Positions 35,176 through 43,835 of a stretch of DNA of 64,000 nucleotides are shown here, piece after piece (within the stretch, counting starts at the first letter, position 1; every line of letters begins with the position of its first letter). Source of the stretch: BAIKAL-G1 sp943370385 (GTDB taxonomy: Bacteria; Cyanobacteriota; Cyanobacteriia; PCC-6307; Cyanobiaceae). The DNA lies in NCBI GenBank assembly GCA_943370385.1, contig CALRQT020000015.1:24338-88337 (forward strand), given 5' to 3'. Under the pieces are notes generated by a model that was not told where the DNA came from, searched no databases, and saw only the letters and a program-made list of their open reading frames with translations. The position numbers were made by a program, and so were the translations under genes.

Positions 35176-36135
35176 ATGGATCCCTCGCTCGTCCAGCCCA
35201 GTCCAACCAGCACCAGCCCTGAGGCCAGCGCCAGCCCCGGGGCCGGCCCCAGCGTCGATCCAGGCCCAGGGGCCCCGGGCACCCGGCGCATCGCCATCTG
35301 CCTGCAATACGACGGCAGCGCCTACTGCGGCTGGCAGCGCCAACCCCACCACCCCAGCGTCCAGGAGACCCTGGAAGGGGCGATTGCCCAGCTCGACCCC
35401 CACCGGCCCGCCACGGCGGTGGCCGCCGGCCGCACCGACAGCGGCGTGCATGCGGCCGGCCAGGTGGTCCATTTCGATGTGGCCGGTCCGATCCCCGCCC
35501 AGCGCTGGGCACCCGCCCTCAATGGCCGGCTGCCCGCCAGCATCCGGGTGCGGGCCGCCCGGGAGGTGCCCGCCAGCTGGCACGCCTGCTTCTCGGCCCG
35601 CTATCGCCGTTACCGCTACACCCTCTACAACGGAGCGATTCCCAACCTGTTCCTCAGCCCCTGGAGCTGGCACCGCTACCAGAGCCGGCTCGATGAGGGC
35701 CTGATGGCGGCGGCCCTGGACGACCTGCTCGGTGAGCACGACTTCTCCGCCTTCATGCGGGCCGGCAGCAGCCGCGCCCATGGCCGCACCACCGTGCAGG
35801 CTGTGGAACTGGAGCGCCAGGGCGACCTCGTGGTGGCCGAGATCCAGGCCAGCGGCTTCCTGTACGGCATGGTGCGCCTGCTGGTGGGCCAGCTGGTGGC
35901 CGTGGGCGAAGGGCGCTTGAGCCTGGCTGATTTCCAGCGGCGCTGGCGCACCCAGGCCCGCTCGGAGGTGAAGGAGGCTGCGCCTCCCCAGGGGCTCTGC
36001 CTGCTGCGGGTTGGCTACCCCGAACCGCTGTTCCCAAAAGCGGCGTGGTACGCTAGTCAACCACGGTATTTGCTTGGGTCAAGCGATTGTCTTGGGTCCA
36101 ACGCTCCCGGCCCAGCCGCGGAGCCTGGCCCCTGA
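35176..36135 (+). CDS. truA: tRNA pseudouridine(38-40) synthase TruA
   Basis: TruA converts U38-U40 of tRNA anticodon arms to pseudouridine. The catalytic Asp88 lies in AGRTDSGVHA. Other marks are YDGSAYCGWQRQPHHPSVQETLE, RYRRYRYTLYN and ASGFLYGMVRLLVGQLV. It has a ~35-residue proline/serine-rich N-terminal extension and a ~30-residue C-terminal tail beyond the usual end at about PEPLFP. The tail DNA contains an imperfect repeat of CTTGGGTC. Total 319 residues. Confidence 0.94.
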   Translation: MDPSLVQPSPTSTSPEASASPGAGPSVDPGPGAPGTRRIAICLQYDGSAYCGWQRQPHHPSVQETLEGAIAQLDPHRPATAVAAGRTDSGVHAAGQVVHFDVAGPIPAQRWAPALNGRLPASIRVRAAREVPASWHACFSARYRRYRYTLYNGAIPNLFLSPWSWHRYQSRLDEGLMAAALDDLLGEHDFSAFMRAGSSRAHGRTTVQAVELERQGDLVVAEIQASGFLYGMVRLLVGQLVAVGEGRLSLADFQRRWRTQARSEVKEAAPPQGLCLLRVGYPEPLFPKAAWYASQPRYLLGSSDCLGSNAPGPAAEPGP

Positions 36136-36388
36136 ACCTGGGTACCCCCTTCAAGGCAGCCCGGTTCCAAGGAGATTCCCAAACCCAGGGCCGATCAAGC
36201 GATCCAGGCCCCCCGTGCAATCGATCGAGCCCCGATCTCGCCCGAGCCTGGCCCCCAGGCCCGGGACGCCGAAGAGGTAAGGTCGTTTGTACGAGCTTCT
36301 GCCACCTGCCCGCTCAGGTGAGCTGCCGTTCCCTGTCCAGCCCCATCTCCCCCGATGGCGCGCTACCCCGATCCGGCCCGCCGGCGCG

Positions 36389-36841
36389 ATGAACAAGACT
36401 CTCGTCCCCAACATTGATGCTTCCGACCGCCAGTGGTTTCTGGTGGATGCGGAGAATCAAACCCTGGGCCGCCTCGCCAGCGAGGTCGCCCAAGTTCTTC
36501 GGGGCAAGAACAACCCCAACTACGCCCCCCACCTCGACACCGGTGACTTCGTCGTCATCGTCAATGCCGAAAAGGTGAAGGTGAGCGGCAACAAGGCCAC
36601 CCAGAAGGTCTATCGCCGCCATTCCGGTCGTCCCGGTGGCATGAAGACCGAAAGCTTCGCCGCCCTGCAGGCCCGCCTGCCCGAGCGGATCATCGAGAAA
36701 GCGATCAAGGGCATGCTTCCCCACAACGCCCTCGGCCGCCAGCTGTTCCGCAAGCTGAAGGTTTACAAGGGTGTGGAGCATCCCCACGCTGCCCAGCAAC
36801 CCAAGGTTCTCGCGCTCGATCCCGCCACCACCGCATCATGA
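36389..36841 (+). CDS. rplM: 50S ribosomal protein L13
   Basis: A 150-residue L13, an early assembly protein. The family start MNKTLVPNIDASDRQWFLVDAENQTLGRLAS fixes the start at ATG 36389. The block MLPHNALGRQLFRKLKVYKGVEHPHAAQQP is conserved. A ~250-bp gap with no gene precedes it and holds a small hairpin (CACCTG/CAGGTG, 36303-36320). Its stop overlaps the rpsI start as ATGA. Confidence 0.97.
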   Translation: MNKTLVPNIDASDRQWFLVDAENQTLGRLASEVAQVLRGKNNPNYAPHLDTGDFVVIVNAEKVKVSGNKATQKVYRRHSGRPGGMKTESFAALQARLPERIIEKAIKGMLPHNALGRQLFRKLKVYKGVEHPHAAQQPKVLALDPATTAS

Positions 36842-37245
36842 GCACCTCCAACAACCGCGTCGTCTACTGGGGAACGGGTCGTCGCAAGACCTCCGTGGCC
36901 CGCGTTCGGGTGGTCCCCGGCACCGGCGCCATCACCATTAATGGCCGCCCCGGCGACAACTACCTGAACTACAACCCCGCCTACCTGGCGGCGGTGAAGG
37001 CTCCTCTCCAGACCCTGGGCCTTTCTAGCGAGTACGACCTGCTGGTTAACGTGCGCGGCGGCGGCCTCACCGGCCAGTCCGATGCGATCAAGCAGGGTAC
37101 GGCCCGGGCCCTCTGCGACCTGTCCCCCGACAACCGCAAGCCCCTCAAGACCGAAGGCCACCTCAGCCGCGATCCCCGCGCCAAGGAGCGTCGTAAGTAC
37201 GGTCTGAAGAAAGCCCGTAAGGCTCCCCAGTTCTCCAAGCGCTGA
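36838..37245 (+). CDS. rpsI: 30S ribosomal protein S9
   Basis: A 135-residue S9 whose C-terminal arginine touches P-site tRNA. Conserved parts are YWGTGRRKTSVARVRVVPGTG, GGGLTGQSDAIKQGTARAL and the tail RDPRAKERRKYGLKKARKAPQFSKR. It overlaps rplM by four bases, consistent with coupled translation. Confidence 0.98.
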   Translation: MSTSNNRVVYWGTGRRKTSVARVRVVPGTGAITINGRPGDNYLNYNPAYLAAVKAPLQTLGLSSEYDLLVNVRGGGLTGQSDAIKQGTARALCDLSPDNRKPLKTEGHLSRDPRAKERRKYGLKKARKAPQFSKR

Positions 37246-37253
37246 TTTTCGCC

Positions 37254-37535
37254 ATGGCCAAGCCCGACATCCATCCCACCTGGTATCCCGATGCCAAGGT
37301 GATCTGCAATGGAGAGGTGGTCATGACCACCGGCTCCACCTCGCCCGAGCTCCACGTCGACGTGTGGAGTGGCAACCACCCCTTCTATACCGGCACCCAG
37401 AAAATCCTCGACACCGAGGGCCGGGTGGATCGCTTTATGCGCAAGTACGGCATGGGTGGCAGCCCCAGCGCCGTCGCGGCGGCCGAAAAGGCAGCTGCAG
37501 AGACGGCCCCCGAAGCCGCCAGCACCGAAGCCTGA
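37254..37535 (+). CDS. rpmE: 50S ribosomal protein L31
   Basis: A 93-residue L31 with the family pattern MAKPDIHPTWYPDAKVICNGEVV, VDVWSGNHPFYTGTQKILDTEGRVDRFMRKY. The zinc cysteines of C+ forms are largely absent (one Cys). The last ~25 residues form an alanine/glutamate-rich tail. It follows rpsI by eight bases. Confidence 0.96.
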   Translation: MAKPDIHPTWYPDAKVICNGEVVMTTGSTSPELHVDVWSGNHPFYTGTQKILDTEGRVDRFMRKYGMGGSPSAVAAAEKAAAETAPEAASTEA

Positions 37536-37621
37536 GGTCGGAACGCGCAGTTCCCCCCTTGTACGCCGCCGGATGCTCCAGGGCATCCGGCTTTTTGCTG
37601 TCCCTGCGGGGGCCCCGAGCC

Positions 37622-38716
37622 ATGGACACCTCCTTTCTGAGTGAACGGCTGGAGACGGCCTGCCGCACCTTTGCCAGCCTCGAGCGCCAACTGGCCGATC
37701 CCTCGGTGGCGGCGGACCCCAGCCAGCTCGAACCGATTGCCCGGGAGCGGGCCAAGCTCGAACCGCTCGTTAACGACTACGGCGAGCTGCAACACCTGCA
37801 GCAGCAGCAACTCGAGGCCCGCAGCCTGCTCAAGGAGCACCGCGGCGACCTGGAGATGGAAAGCCTGGCCCAGGAGGAACTGGCCAGCCTCGCAGGCCAG
37901 ATCGAGCTGATCGAAAAACGGCTCACCCTGGCCCTGCTGCCCACCGACCCCCGCGATGAACGCAGCGTGATGCTGGAGATCCGGGCCGGGGCCGGCGGCG
38001 ATGAGGCCAGCATCTGGGCCGGCGACCTGGCCCGCATGTACGAGCGCTACGCCCAGAGCGTGGGCTGGCGCGTCGATCCGGTGAGTGCCTCGGAGGCCGA
38101 ACTCGGCGGCTACAAGGAACTGATCCTGGCGATCCAGGGGCCGGGGGTCTACAGCCAGCTCAAGTACGAGGCCGGCGTGCACCGGGTGCAGCGGGTGCCG
38201 GCCACCGAATCCCAGGGGCGCGTCCACACCTCCACGGCCACGGTGGCCGTGATGCCCGAGGCCGATCCGGTGGAGGTGCAGATCGATCCAGGCGACCTGG
38301 AGATCAGCACCGCCCGCTCCGGCGGCGCCGGCGGCCAAAACGTCAACAAGGTGGAAACGGCGGTGGACCTGCTGCACAAACCCACCGGCATCCGGGTGTT
38401 CTGCACCCAGCAGCGCTCCCAGCTGCAGAACCGGGAACGGGCCATGGAGATTCTGCGGGCCAAGCTCTATGAGCTCCAGCTGGCCGAAGCCAATGCCAAG
38501 GAAAGCTCCCAGCGGCGCGCCCAGGTGGGCAGCGGCGACCGCAGCGAAAAGATCCGCACCTACAACTTCAAGGACAACCGCAGCACCGACCACCGCCTCG
38601 GCCGGAACTTCGCCCTGGAACCGGTGTTGCAAGGCCAGCTGGCCGATGTGATCGGCGCCTGCATCGCCGCCGACCAGCAGCGGCAACTGGAAGCCCTAGC
38701 GGACCAGAGCGGCTGA
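37622..38716 (+). CDS. prfA: Peptide chain release factor 1
   Basis: RF1 terminates translation at UAA and UAG. The 364-residue protein starts at ATG 37622 (MDTSFLSERLETACRTFASLE). The peptide anticodon PAT occurs in RVPATESQGRVHTS, and the GGQ catalytic loop in RSGGAGGQNVNKVETAV. A longer upstream reading runs through rpmE and is rejected. The stop is followed at once by an AAGCC pentamer tract. Confidence 0.97.
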   Translation: MDTSFLSERLETACRTFASLERQLADPSVAADPSQLEPIARERAKLEPLVNDYGELQHLQQQQLEARSLLKEHRGDLEMESLAQEELASLAGQIELIEKRLTLALLPTDPRDERSVMLEIRAGAGGDEASIWAGDLARMYERYAQSVGWRVDPVSASEAELGGYKELILAIQGPGVYSQLKYEAGVHRVQRVPATESQGRVHTSTATVAVMPEADPVEVQIDPGDLEISTARSGGAGGQNVNKVETAVDLLHKPTGIRVFCTQQRSQLQNRERAMEILRAKLYELQLAEANAKESSQRRAQVGSGDRSEKIRTYNFKDNRSTDHRLGRNFALEPVLQGQLADVIGACIAADQQRQLEALADQSG

Positions 38717-38744
38717 AGCCAAGCCAAGCCAAACCAAGCCAAAT
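38716..38744. repeat. AAGCC pentamer tract filling the prfA/HNH convergent gap
   Basis: Three exact AAGCC units, one AAACC, another AAGCC and a partial unit occupy nearly the whole gap between the convergent prfA and HNH genes. On the other strand the units read GGCTT/GGTTT, like the tracts at 8709 and 46299. Confidence 0.85.
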
Positions 38745-38750
38745 CAGTCG

Positions 38751-39287
38751 TTAGGCGACCTGCTCGACGCCAATCACATACTTGGCCCACTCGGCGTGTT
38801 GACCAGCGCGCATCTGGCGAGTGGCCTCAAACGCCAGGCTGCTGCTAGGCCGCCGCGGCACCCGATTGAGGGGCATCTCCGCCTCCCGCGGCGTGCGATT
38901 GCCCTTACGCACGTTGCAGCGCAGGCAGGCCGTGGTCACGTTCTCCCACACATCCTGACCACCACGGCTGCGGGGGATCACGTGGTCGATCGACAGCTGC
39001 TCGCCTTCGTAGCCGCAGTATTGGCAGCAATGGCCGTCCCGGTGGAAGACGTTGCGGCGGGTGAGGGCCAGGGGCCGGAAGGGCACCCGCACGAACTGGC
39101 GCAGGCGGATCACCGTGGGCAGCAGCACATCGGGCCGCAGCTGGCGCCCGCTGTCGTGTTCAAGCCCTTCCGCTTTTCCCTTCAACACCATCACCGAGGC
39201 GCGCCGCCAGGTGGTGATGTTCAGCGGCTCATAGGAGGCATTGAGAACGAGTACTCGGCCCATGCCCACGTGCCTGGTTGCCACCAT
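38751..39287 (-). CDS. HNH endonuclease family protein
   Basis: A 178-residue HNH protein; an internal ATG at 39263 (MGRVLVLNASYEPLNI) may be the true start. The HNH core reads CQYCGYEGEQLSIDHVIPRSRGGQDVWENVTTACLRCNVRKGNR, with two CxxC pairs binding zinc and the DH...N catalytic arrangement. This compact type is widespread in cyanobacteria outside any obvious restriction locus; its role is unknown. It is divergent from alr. Confidence 0.88.
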   Translation of the reverse strand: MVATRHVGMGRVLVLNASYEPLNITTWRRASVMVLKGKAEGLEHDSGRQLRPDVLLPTVIRLRQFVRVPFRPLALTRRNVFHRDGHCCQYCGYEGEQLSIDHVIPRSRGGQDVWENVTTACLRCNVRKGNRTPREAEMPLNRVPRRPSSSLAFEATRQMRAGQHAEWAKYVIGVEQVA

Positions 39288-39336
39288 GCTAACGAGACCA
39301 TCCAGATGCCCCTGTGATGCCGCCTACCGTTGGCTG

Positions 39337-40593
39337 ATGTCGGACCGCTTGTCCCAATTCCCCGGCCACCCCCCGGCCCCCCCGGACCCCATCCCAGCCG
39401 ACCGCTCCCACCAGCCGGAGCTGGGCACCCACCCGCGCCAGCGCGCCTGGGTGGAGGTGAGTGGGGCGGCGATCAGTGCCAATGTGCGGGCCCTCAGGCG
39501 CTCCATGGCCCCGGACTGCCAGTTGATGGCGGTGGTCAAGGCCGATGGCTACGGCCACGGGGCCGTGCCGGTGGCCCGGGCGGCGGCGGCGGGTGGGGCC
39601 AGCTGTTTCGGCGTGGCCACCCTGGGGGAAGGGCTGGAATTGCGCCAGGCAGGCGTCCAGGAACCCGTGCTGGTGCTCGGCAACCTGATCCAACCGGAGG
39701 AGCTGCGCAACTGCCTGCAGGCCCAGCTGATGCCCACGATCAGCACCATGCGCGAGGCCCTGCTCTGCCAGAACCTGGCCAGCGGCAGTGGCCGGCCCAT
39801 GGCGGTGCACCTGAAAGTGGATACCGGCATGACCCGCCTGGGCGCCGATTGGCAGGAGGGTCCCCGGCTGGCGCAAGCGATCAGCAACCTGGACTCGATC
39901 CAGTTGGCCGGGATCTATTCCCACCTGGCCCATGCCGACGCCCCCATGGACCAGGAGCTCAACCCCCAAGACAACCTGGACGACGACCTCAGCCGCCTGC
40001 AATTGCAGCGCTATGAAAGCTTGCTGGCGGAAGTGCAAAACCAGGGGTTGGCGGCGGGCTGTCGCCACCTGGCCAATTCGGCCGGCACCCTGCGCAGCCC
40101 CAGCCTCCACTTCGACCTGGTGCGGGTGGGCCTGGCCCTCTATGGCCACCGCCCGGCCTCCCACCTGGGCAGCGGCATCGGCCTGCGCCCGGCCATGCGG
40201 GTACGGGCCCGGGTCAGCCTGCTGCGGGAGGTGCCGGCGGGGGTGGGGGTGAGCTACGGCCATCGCTTCATCACCCAGCGGCCCAGCCGCCTGGCGGTGG
40301 TGGGCATCGGCTACGCCGATGGGGTGCCCAGGCTGCTCTCGGGCCGGCTCAAGGTGTTGCACCGGGGCCGGCTGTTGCCCCAGGTGGGGGCAATCACCAT
40401 GGATCAGATGGTGATCGATGTCACCGATGCCCCCGACCTGGAGCTAGGCGCCACCGTGACCCTGCTAGGCGGCGAAAACGACCTCGACCCCGGCATCAGC
40501 CCGGAAACCTGGAGCGACGCCTGCGGCACGATCCCCTGGGAGATCCTCTGCGGCTTCAAACACCGCTTGCCGCGCCTAGGCACCGACAGCTGA
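39337..40593 (+). CDS. alr: Alanine racemase
   Basis: A PLP enzyme that makes D-alanine for peptidoglycan. From ATG 39337 (MSDRLSQ) it is 418 residues. The PLP lysine is Lys68 in AVVKADGYGHG. Other marks are KVDTGMTRLG, the second catalytic Tyr in GVSYGHRF, VGIGYADGVPR and ITMDQMVIDV. The first ~33 residues are a proline-rich leader. A longer in-frame reading would overlap the divergent HNH gene. A strong hairpin follows the stop. Confidence 0.95.
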   Translation: MSDRLSQFPGHPPAPPDPIPADRSHQPELGTHPRQRAWVEVSGAAISANVRALRRSMAPDCQLMAVVKADGYGHGAVPVARAAAAGGASCFGVATLGEGLELRQAGVQEPVLVLGNLIQPEELRNCLQAQLMPTISTMREALLCQNLASGSGRPMAVHLKVDTGMTRLGADWQEGPRLAQAISNLDSIQLAGIYSHLAHADAPMDQELNPQDNLDDDLSRLQLQRYESLLAEVQNQGLAAGCRHLANSAGTLRSPSLHFDLVRVGLALYGHRPASHLGSGIGLRPAMRVRARVSLLREVPAGVGVSYGHRFITQRPSRLAVVGIGYADGVPRLLSGRLKVLHRGRLLPQVGAITMDQMVIDVTDAPDLELGATVTLLGGENDLDPGISPETWSDACGTIPWEILCGFKHRLPRLGTDS

Positions 40594-40651
40594 GGTGCTG
40601 CCCCTGGGCCCGATCACCATGGGGACCGCCCCCCCTGACCCGGGCAACGCA

Positions 40652-40693
40652 GCCACCAACCCGCCCTAGGCAAGCCCACGGCGGGTTGGTGGC
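40652..40693 (+). terminator. Stable hairpin after alr
   Basis: Two 14-base arms (40652-40665 and 40680-40693) pair perfectly, including CCACCAACCCGCC and GGCGGGTTGGTGG, with a 14-base loop. There is no T run, so it may act as an RNA 3'-end stabiliser or a rho-assisted terminator. Confidence 0.5.
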
Positions 40694-40765
40694 CGCCGGG
40701 ATCACAACAGGGCACCCCAGGGCTGGGCGATCCGGGCAGCCCGCTGATAAGGTGGCAAAGCCCCT

Positions 40766-40854
40766 GGAGAGGTGGCTGAGTGGTTGAAAGCGGCTCCCTG
40801 CTAAGGAGTTACAGGAGGCAACTTCTGTCGAGGGTTCGAATCCCTCCCTCTCCG
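40766..40854 (+). tRNA. tRNA-Ser (GCT)
   Basis: An 89-base class II tRNA. The acceptor GGAGAGG pairs with CCTCTCC, the anticodon stem CTCC/GGAG encloses CTGCTAA (anticodon GCT), there is a long variable arm, and the T-arm has GGTTCGAATCC. CCA is not encoded. The DNA directly downstream is more AT-rich than its surroundings. Confidence 0.95.
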
Positions 40855-41139
40855 TTTTAAAGCAATGCCAGAGGAAGAGTCCCTTTCTTTGACACTGCGA
40901 AGATCATTTTCGCCGTTTACCGTTTAAATCAAATCAAACCCCATTCGTTTTGCCTGGTTCCAAAGGGAATCAAGAAGAGCGATGCCATCCCATCGAGTCA
41001 AACCAATCGACGGAAAGATACCCGACCAAAGGTTGACCACCAGCCCTGGGAACCCTTTTGCGGATTCCGCAGGCCCCAGCGTGTGATTCTTCCAAGCGGG
41101 GCCCCAGGAGCCCCTCTTTCGAGCAAGGCATCGATCACC
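40855..41139. other. AT-richer gap after tRNA-Ser
   Basis: About 285 bases without a supported gene. The first ~130 bases are visibly richer in A and T than the rest of the window. No promoter, terminator or attachment-site repeat could be identified by eye. Confidence 0.5.
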
Positions 41140-41535
41140 ATGAAACGCCTCCTGCTACTTAGCCTGCTGCTGCTGCCGAGCAGCCCTGGCAAAACCATGG
41201 CGCAAACGATCCAGTGTCCAGGGGAAAACACCGTGGAGATGCGCTACTGCGCCGAACAGTCTTGGCAAAAGTCGGATCTCCAGTTACGCCGGAAGATCTC
41301 GACGCAACTTTACAAACAGTGGCAGGACGCCACCAGGGCCGTGTGCTCGCAGGCCTATGGCCCCTACAAAGACGGCACCATCTACCCCCAATTGGTCGTG
41401 GGGTGCGATGACCATCTCAATCGGGCCCTGCTCAAAGAATTTCAACCCTTGGGCAATGAACAACGGAGCTGCCATGGGCGCCAACCCCAACAAACATCCG
41501 AGGAGCCTGGACCTGGTGCTCTTGCTTGCTCTTAG
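41140..41535 (+). CDS. Secreted LprI/DUF1311-like protein
   Basis: From ATG 41140 the protein is 131 residues, with a clear signal peptide (MKRLLLLSLLLLPSSPG, cleavage probably near TMAQT). The mature part begins IQCPGENTVEMRYCAEQSWQKSDLQLRRK, matching the C...T..M..C......D..L pattern of the DUF1311/LprI lysozyme-inhibitor-like family. Later cysteines could form disulfides in the periplasm. The last ~25 residues look unlike the family and may reflect a frameshift near 41454. Lysozyme inhibition is a family property, not shown here. Confidence 0.6.
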   Translation: MKRLLLLSLLLLPSSPGKTMAQTIQCPGENTVEMRYCAEQSWQKSDLQLRRKISTQLYKQWQDATRAVCSQAYGPYKDGTIYPQLVVGCDDHLNRALLKEFQPLGNEQRSCHGRQPQQTSEEPGPGALACS

Positions 41536-41580
41536 CAGCTTGAGCTGGACAGGAAGGAGGCCCTTCTGGAGAAGGCCCTA

Positions 41581-41769
41581 ATGGAGGAGGTCCTAATGGA
41601 GCAGCCCCTCTGGATCCTGCTGCCTTGGACAGTGTTCGGAATCGCCGCTGGGTTCAAACTCTGGCGCCTCGGCACTGGCCTGGGCCGCCATCTTGGGGGC
41701 CAAGCCGCCGCAACGGAGCCATTCAGGCAAACCCTGGAGCGAATCTGGGCCAAGGGCAAGGACGCCTGA
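41581..41769 (+). CDS. Hypothetical single-span membrane protein
   Basis: A 62-residue reading frame (or 57 from ATG 41596) with one hydrophobic stretch, PLWILLPWTVFGIAAGFKLW, and a basic, amphipathic C-terminal part ending FRQTLERIWAKGKDA. I do not recognise it. AGGAGG lies just before the second ATG, which favours 41596. No homologue or function can be named. Confidence 0.45.
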   Translation: MEEVLMEQPLWILLPWTVFGIAAGFKLWRLGTGLGRHLGGQAAATEPFRQTLERIWAKGKDA

Positions 41770-41833
41770 ACCGAAGGGCCCCAGCCCAGCCCCCGGGCGA
41801 AGGGCAAGGGGGACTGCCTGGCGAAGGATGGAC

Positions 41834-42007
41834 TTACTTGCTGACGACCTTCCAGAGCCAGTAGGCGGCAAGCGCCAGCAGGATCCAGGGCACCAGGGCC
41901 CTGAACAGCACGACCACCACCAGCAGGACCCCAGCGGAAACGGCGGTTCGCTTGGTGAGGGCCTTCGCCCCATCGGTCATGAAGCGCCAGCGGGGAATCA
42001 GGGCCAT
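41834..42007 (-). CDS. Hypothetical small membrane protein
   Basis: A 57-residue protein from ATG 42007 (MALIPRWRFMTDGAKALTKR). The second half is almost entirely hydrophobic (about 21-55) with a central R-A-L-V-P-W, so it should span the membrane once or twice. A longer in-frame reading runs upstream through the 18-bp tandem repeat and is not supported. Not recognised. Confidence 0.45.
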   Translation of the reverse strand: MALIPRWRFMTDGAKALTKRTAVSAGVLLVVVVLFRALVPWILLALAAYWLWKVVSK

Positions 42008-42104
42008 GGGAACGGGCAGGGGAGCACTGGCCAAGCAAAGCCCGAGGGGGCAGCGATGGCCAGAGGAAAGACCGCAAACGTTGCCTTGGACGCACCACCG
42101 CTCG

Positions 42105-42157
42105 GGGCTTACGCCTTTCCCCGGGCTTACGCCTTTCCCCGGGCTTACGCCTTGCAA
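42105..42157. repeat. 18-bp tandem repeat x2.7 carrying in-frame stop codons
   Basis: GGGCTTACGCCTTTCCCC occurs twice exactly (42105-42122, 42123-42140) and a third, diverging copy (from 42141) contains the stop of the beta-lactamase-like gene. On the coding strand AAGGCGTAA is repeated every 18 bases, so each copy has a TAA in the same frame. Confidence 0.9.
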
Positions 42158-43065
42158 GCCTCCGCCAGCCTTTGGGCTAGGGCCGGCAACAGGCTGGCAT
42201 CGGCGGCCCGGGCGGGTCCCTCGCTGAAGGCCACCACCAGAAAGGGCTGGTGCCCATCCATTTCGATGTAGGCCGCATCGTGTCTGGCCTGGCTCATCCA
42301 GCCGGCCTTGCTCCAGAGGCGGGCAGTCGCAGGAAGGCCTGCGCCCAGGAAGCCATCCACCTGATTCTCCGGATCGGTGCGGCGCAACTCCGGATCAAGG
42401 CTGCGCGCAAGCAGCGCCTGCATGCGCTGGCAGGCCAGGGGCGACACCAGCGCGCCGCTGATCACCCCGTGCAGCAGCCTTGCCGTGAAATCCGTGCTGA
42501 GCCGGTTGCGATTGGCCAAATCCGGGCCGTAGGACTGGCGCTCCCGGCCAAAGGGGCCATCGCCCCAGGTTTTCTGGCAGGCATTGCAGCCCTGCCATTC
42601 CGGCCAAGCCAGGGAGCCATACCAACGGTTCACCAGTTGACGCTGCTCGCTCCAGCTGCTCAAGGGCCCCGGCGGCAGCTCCGGGCCGCTGGTGGTGCCG
42701 GTGAGCAGGTCGAGAACCAGGCCGGTGGCGTCATTGCTGGACTCCTGGATCATGGCCGCCAGGGCCCGCTCCAGCTCACTCGAGCGCTCCAACCATTGGC
42801 GTTGCAACCAGGCTTCTGCCGCCACCAGATAGGCGAGTTTGACCACGCTGGCTGGATAGCGGGCCCGCTCGCCTGCCCAGCTGGCCCCGTGTACGGCGAG
42901 GGCCTGGGAACCATCGCCCCAGGCTGCCGCCAGGGGCGAGCTGGGGTAGCGCAGCCAAGTCACCGACAGGTCGTCCTTCAGGCTGGAACGCCCGTCCGCC
43001 TCTAGGGCCGCAATCCCATCGGCGAGGATCGCGTCCATTGCCCCATCCGGGCTGTAGAACCCCAT
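42145..43065 (-). CDS. Class A beta-lactamase-like serine hydrolase
   Basis: A 306-residue protein with the fold signature of serine beta-lactamases and PBPs. It has SxxK at Ser73-Val-Val-Lys76 (RYPASVVKL), SxN at Ser109-Ser-Asn111 (QESSNDAT) and KxG at Lys253-Ala-Gly255 (WSKAGWMS). Several cyanobacterial relatives of this type have no known antibiotic role. No signal peptide is evident at this start. It is divergent from an NlpC/P60 gene, suggesting a cell-wall context. Its 3' end lies in a tandem repeat. Confidence 0.85.
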   Translation of the reverse strand: MGFYSPDGAMDAILADGIAALEADGRSSLKDDLSVTWLRYPSSPLAAAWGDGSQALAVHGASWAGERARYPASVVKLAYLVAAEAWLQRQWLERSSELERALAAMIQESSNDATGLVLDLLTGTTSGPELPPGPLSSWSEQRQLVNRWYGSLAWPEWQGCNACQKTWGDGPFGRERQSYGPDLANRNRLSTDFTARLLHGVISGALVSPLACQRMQALLARSLDPELRRTDPENQVDGFLGAGLPATARLWSKAGWMSQARHDAAYIEMDGHQPFLVVAFSEGPARAADASLLPALAQRLAEACKA

Positions 43066-43076
43066 CGGCGCCGCCT

Positions 43077-43835
43077 GTGGCTTTCACGAACTTAGGCATC
43101 CTGGCGCCAGGCACCCCGGCGGCCCCCGAACTCCTCCACCGGGGAACCACCTGGACCCTGCTGGCGGCCCTGCCCTGCTACAGCCGCCCCAGCGGCCGGG
43201 GCCTGGCCACCGAGGCCGCCGCCGGGCGCCAACTCACCGTGACTGGCGCCGATCCCGCTGGAGCCGGCCGCCTGAGGGTGCGCCTAGTGGAGGACGGCTA
43301 TCCCGGCTGGATCGATCCCGCCCAGCTCCTGGGCCAGGCCCGGGCCTCCAGCCCCCGGCCACCCCAGATGTGGGGCAGCGCCGCGATCAGGGCCCGGCTG
43401 GATTCGGTGTTGGCCTTCGCGGAAGCGGCCCGCCACCGCCCCAATCACTACCTCTGGGGCGGCAGCCTGGGGCCCGATTACGACTGCTCGGGCTTCACCC
43501 AGGCCGCCTTCGCCCAGGCCGGCATCTGGATCCCCCGCGACGCCTACCAGCAGGAACGGTTTTGCCAACCGCTGGCCGTGCGCCCAGGCACCTATGGCCT
43601 GTTGCAGCCGGGCGACCTGATCTTTTTTGGCCGGCCCAACCGCTGCACCCATGTGGGCCTCCACCTCGGCCAGGGCCGCTACCTGCACAGCTCTGGCCGC
43701 GAGCATGGCCATAACGGCCTGGCCATCAACAGCCTGGACAGGCACCACCAGGATGCGATCAGCCGCCACTACCGCCAGGAGCTGCGGGGTGCGGGCCGGG
43801 TGCAGCGTTGCCATGACGGCACAACCCTGGCCTGA
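43077..43835 (+). CDS. NlpC/P60 family cell-wall peptidase with SH3-like domain
   Basis: A C40 peptidase that would cleave gamma-glutamyl-diaminopimelate bonds in peptidoglycan stems. The catalytic domain has HYLWGGSLGPDYDCSGFTQAAF with the Cys nucleophile and THVGLHLGQGRYLHSSG with the His. The N-terminal ~100 residues (LLAALPCYSRPSGRG...VRLVEDGYPGWID) fit a bacterial SH3 domain. GTG 43077 (about 252 residues) is preferred because it avoids overlap with the divergent beta-lactamase-like gene; ATG 43038 would overlap it by 28 bases. Confidence 0.9.
   Translation: MAFTNLGILAPGTPAAPELLHRGTTWTLLAALPCYSRPSGRGLATEAAAGRQLTVTGADPAGAGRLRVRLVEDGYPGWIDPAQLLGQARASSPRPPQMWGSAAIRARLDSVLAFAEAARHRPNHYLWGGSLGPDYDCSGFTQAAFAQAGIWIPRDAYQQERFCQPLAVRPGTYGLLQPGDLIFFGRPNRCTHVGLHLGQGRYLHSSGREHGHNGLAINSLDRHHQDAISRHYRQELRGAGRVQRCHDGTTLA

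Noticed and set aside
41457..41581. Small hydrophobic reading frame overlapping the end of the LprI-like gene
   Set aside because: It shares DNA with the tail of the LprI-like gene and may only reflect a frameshift there; there is no independent support.
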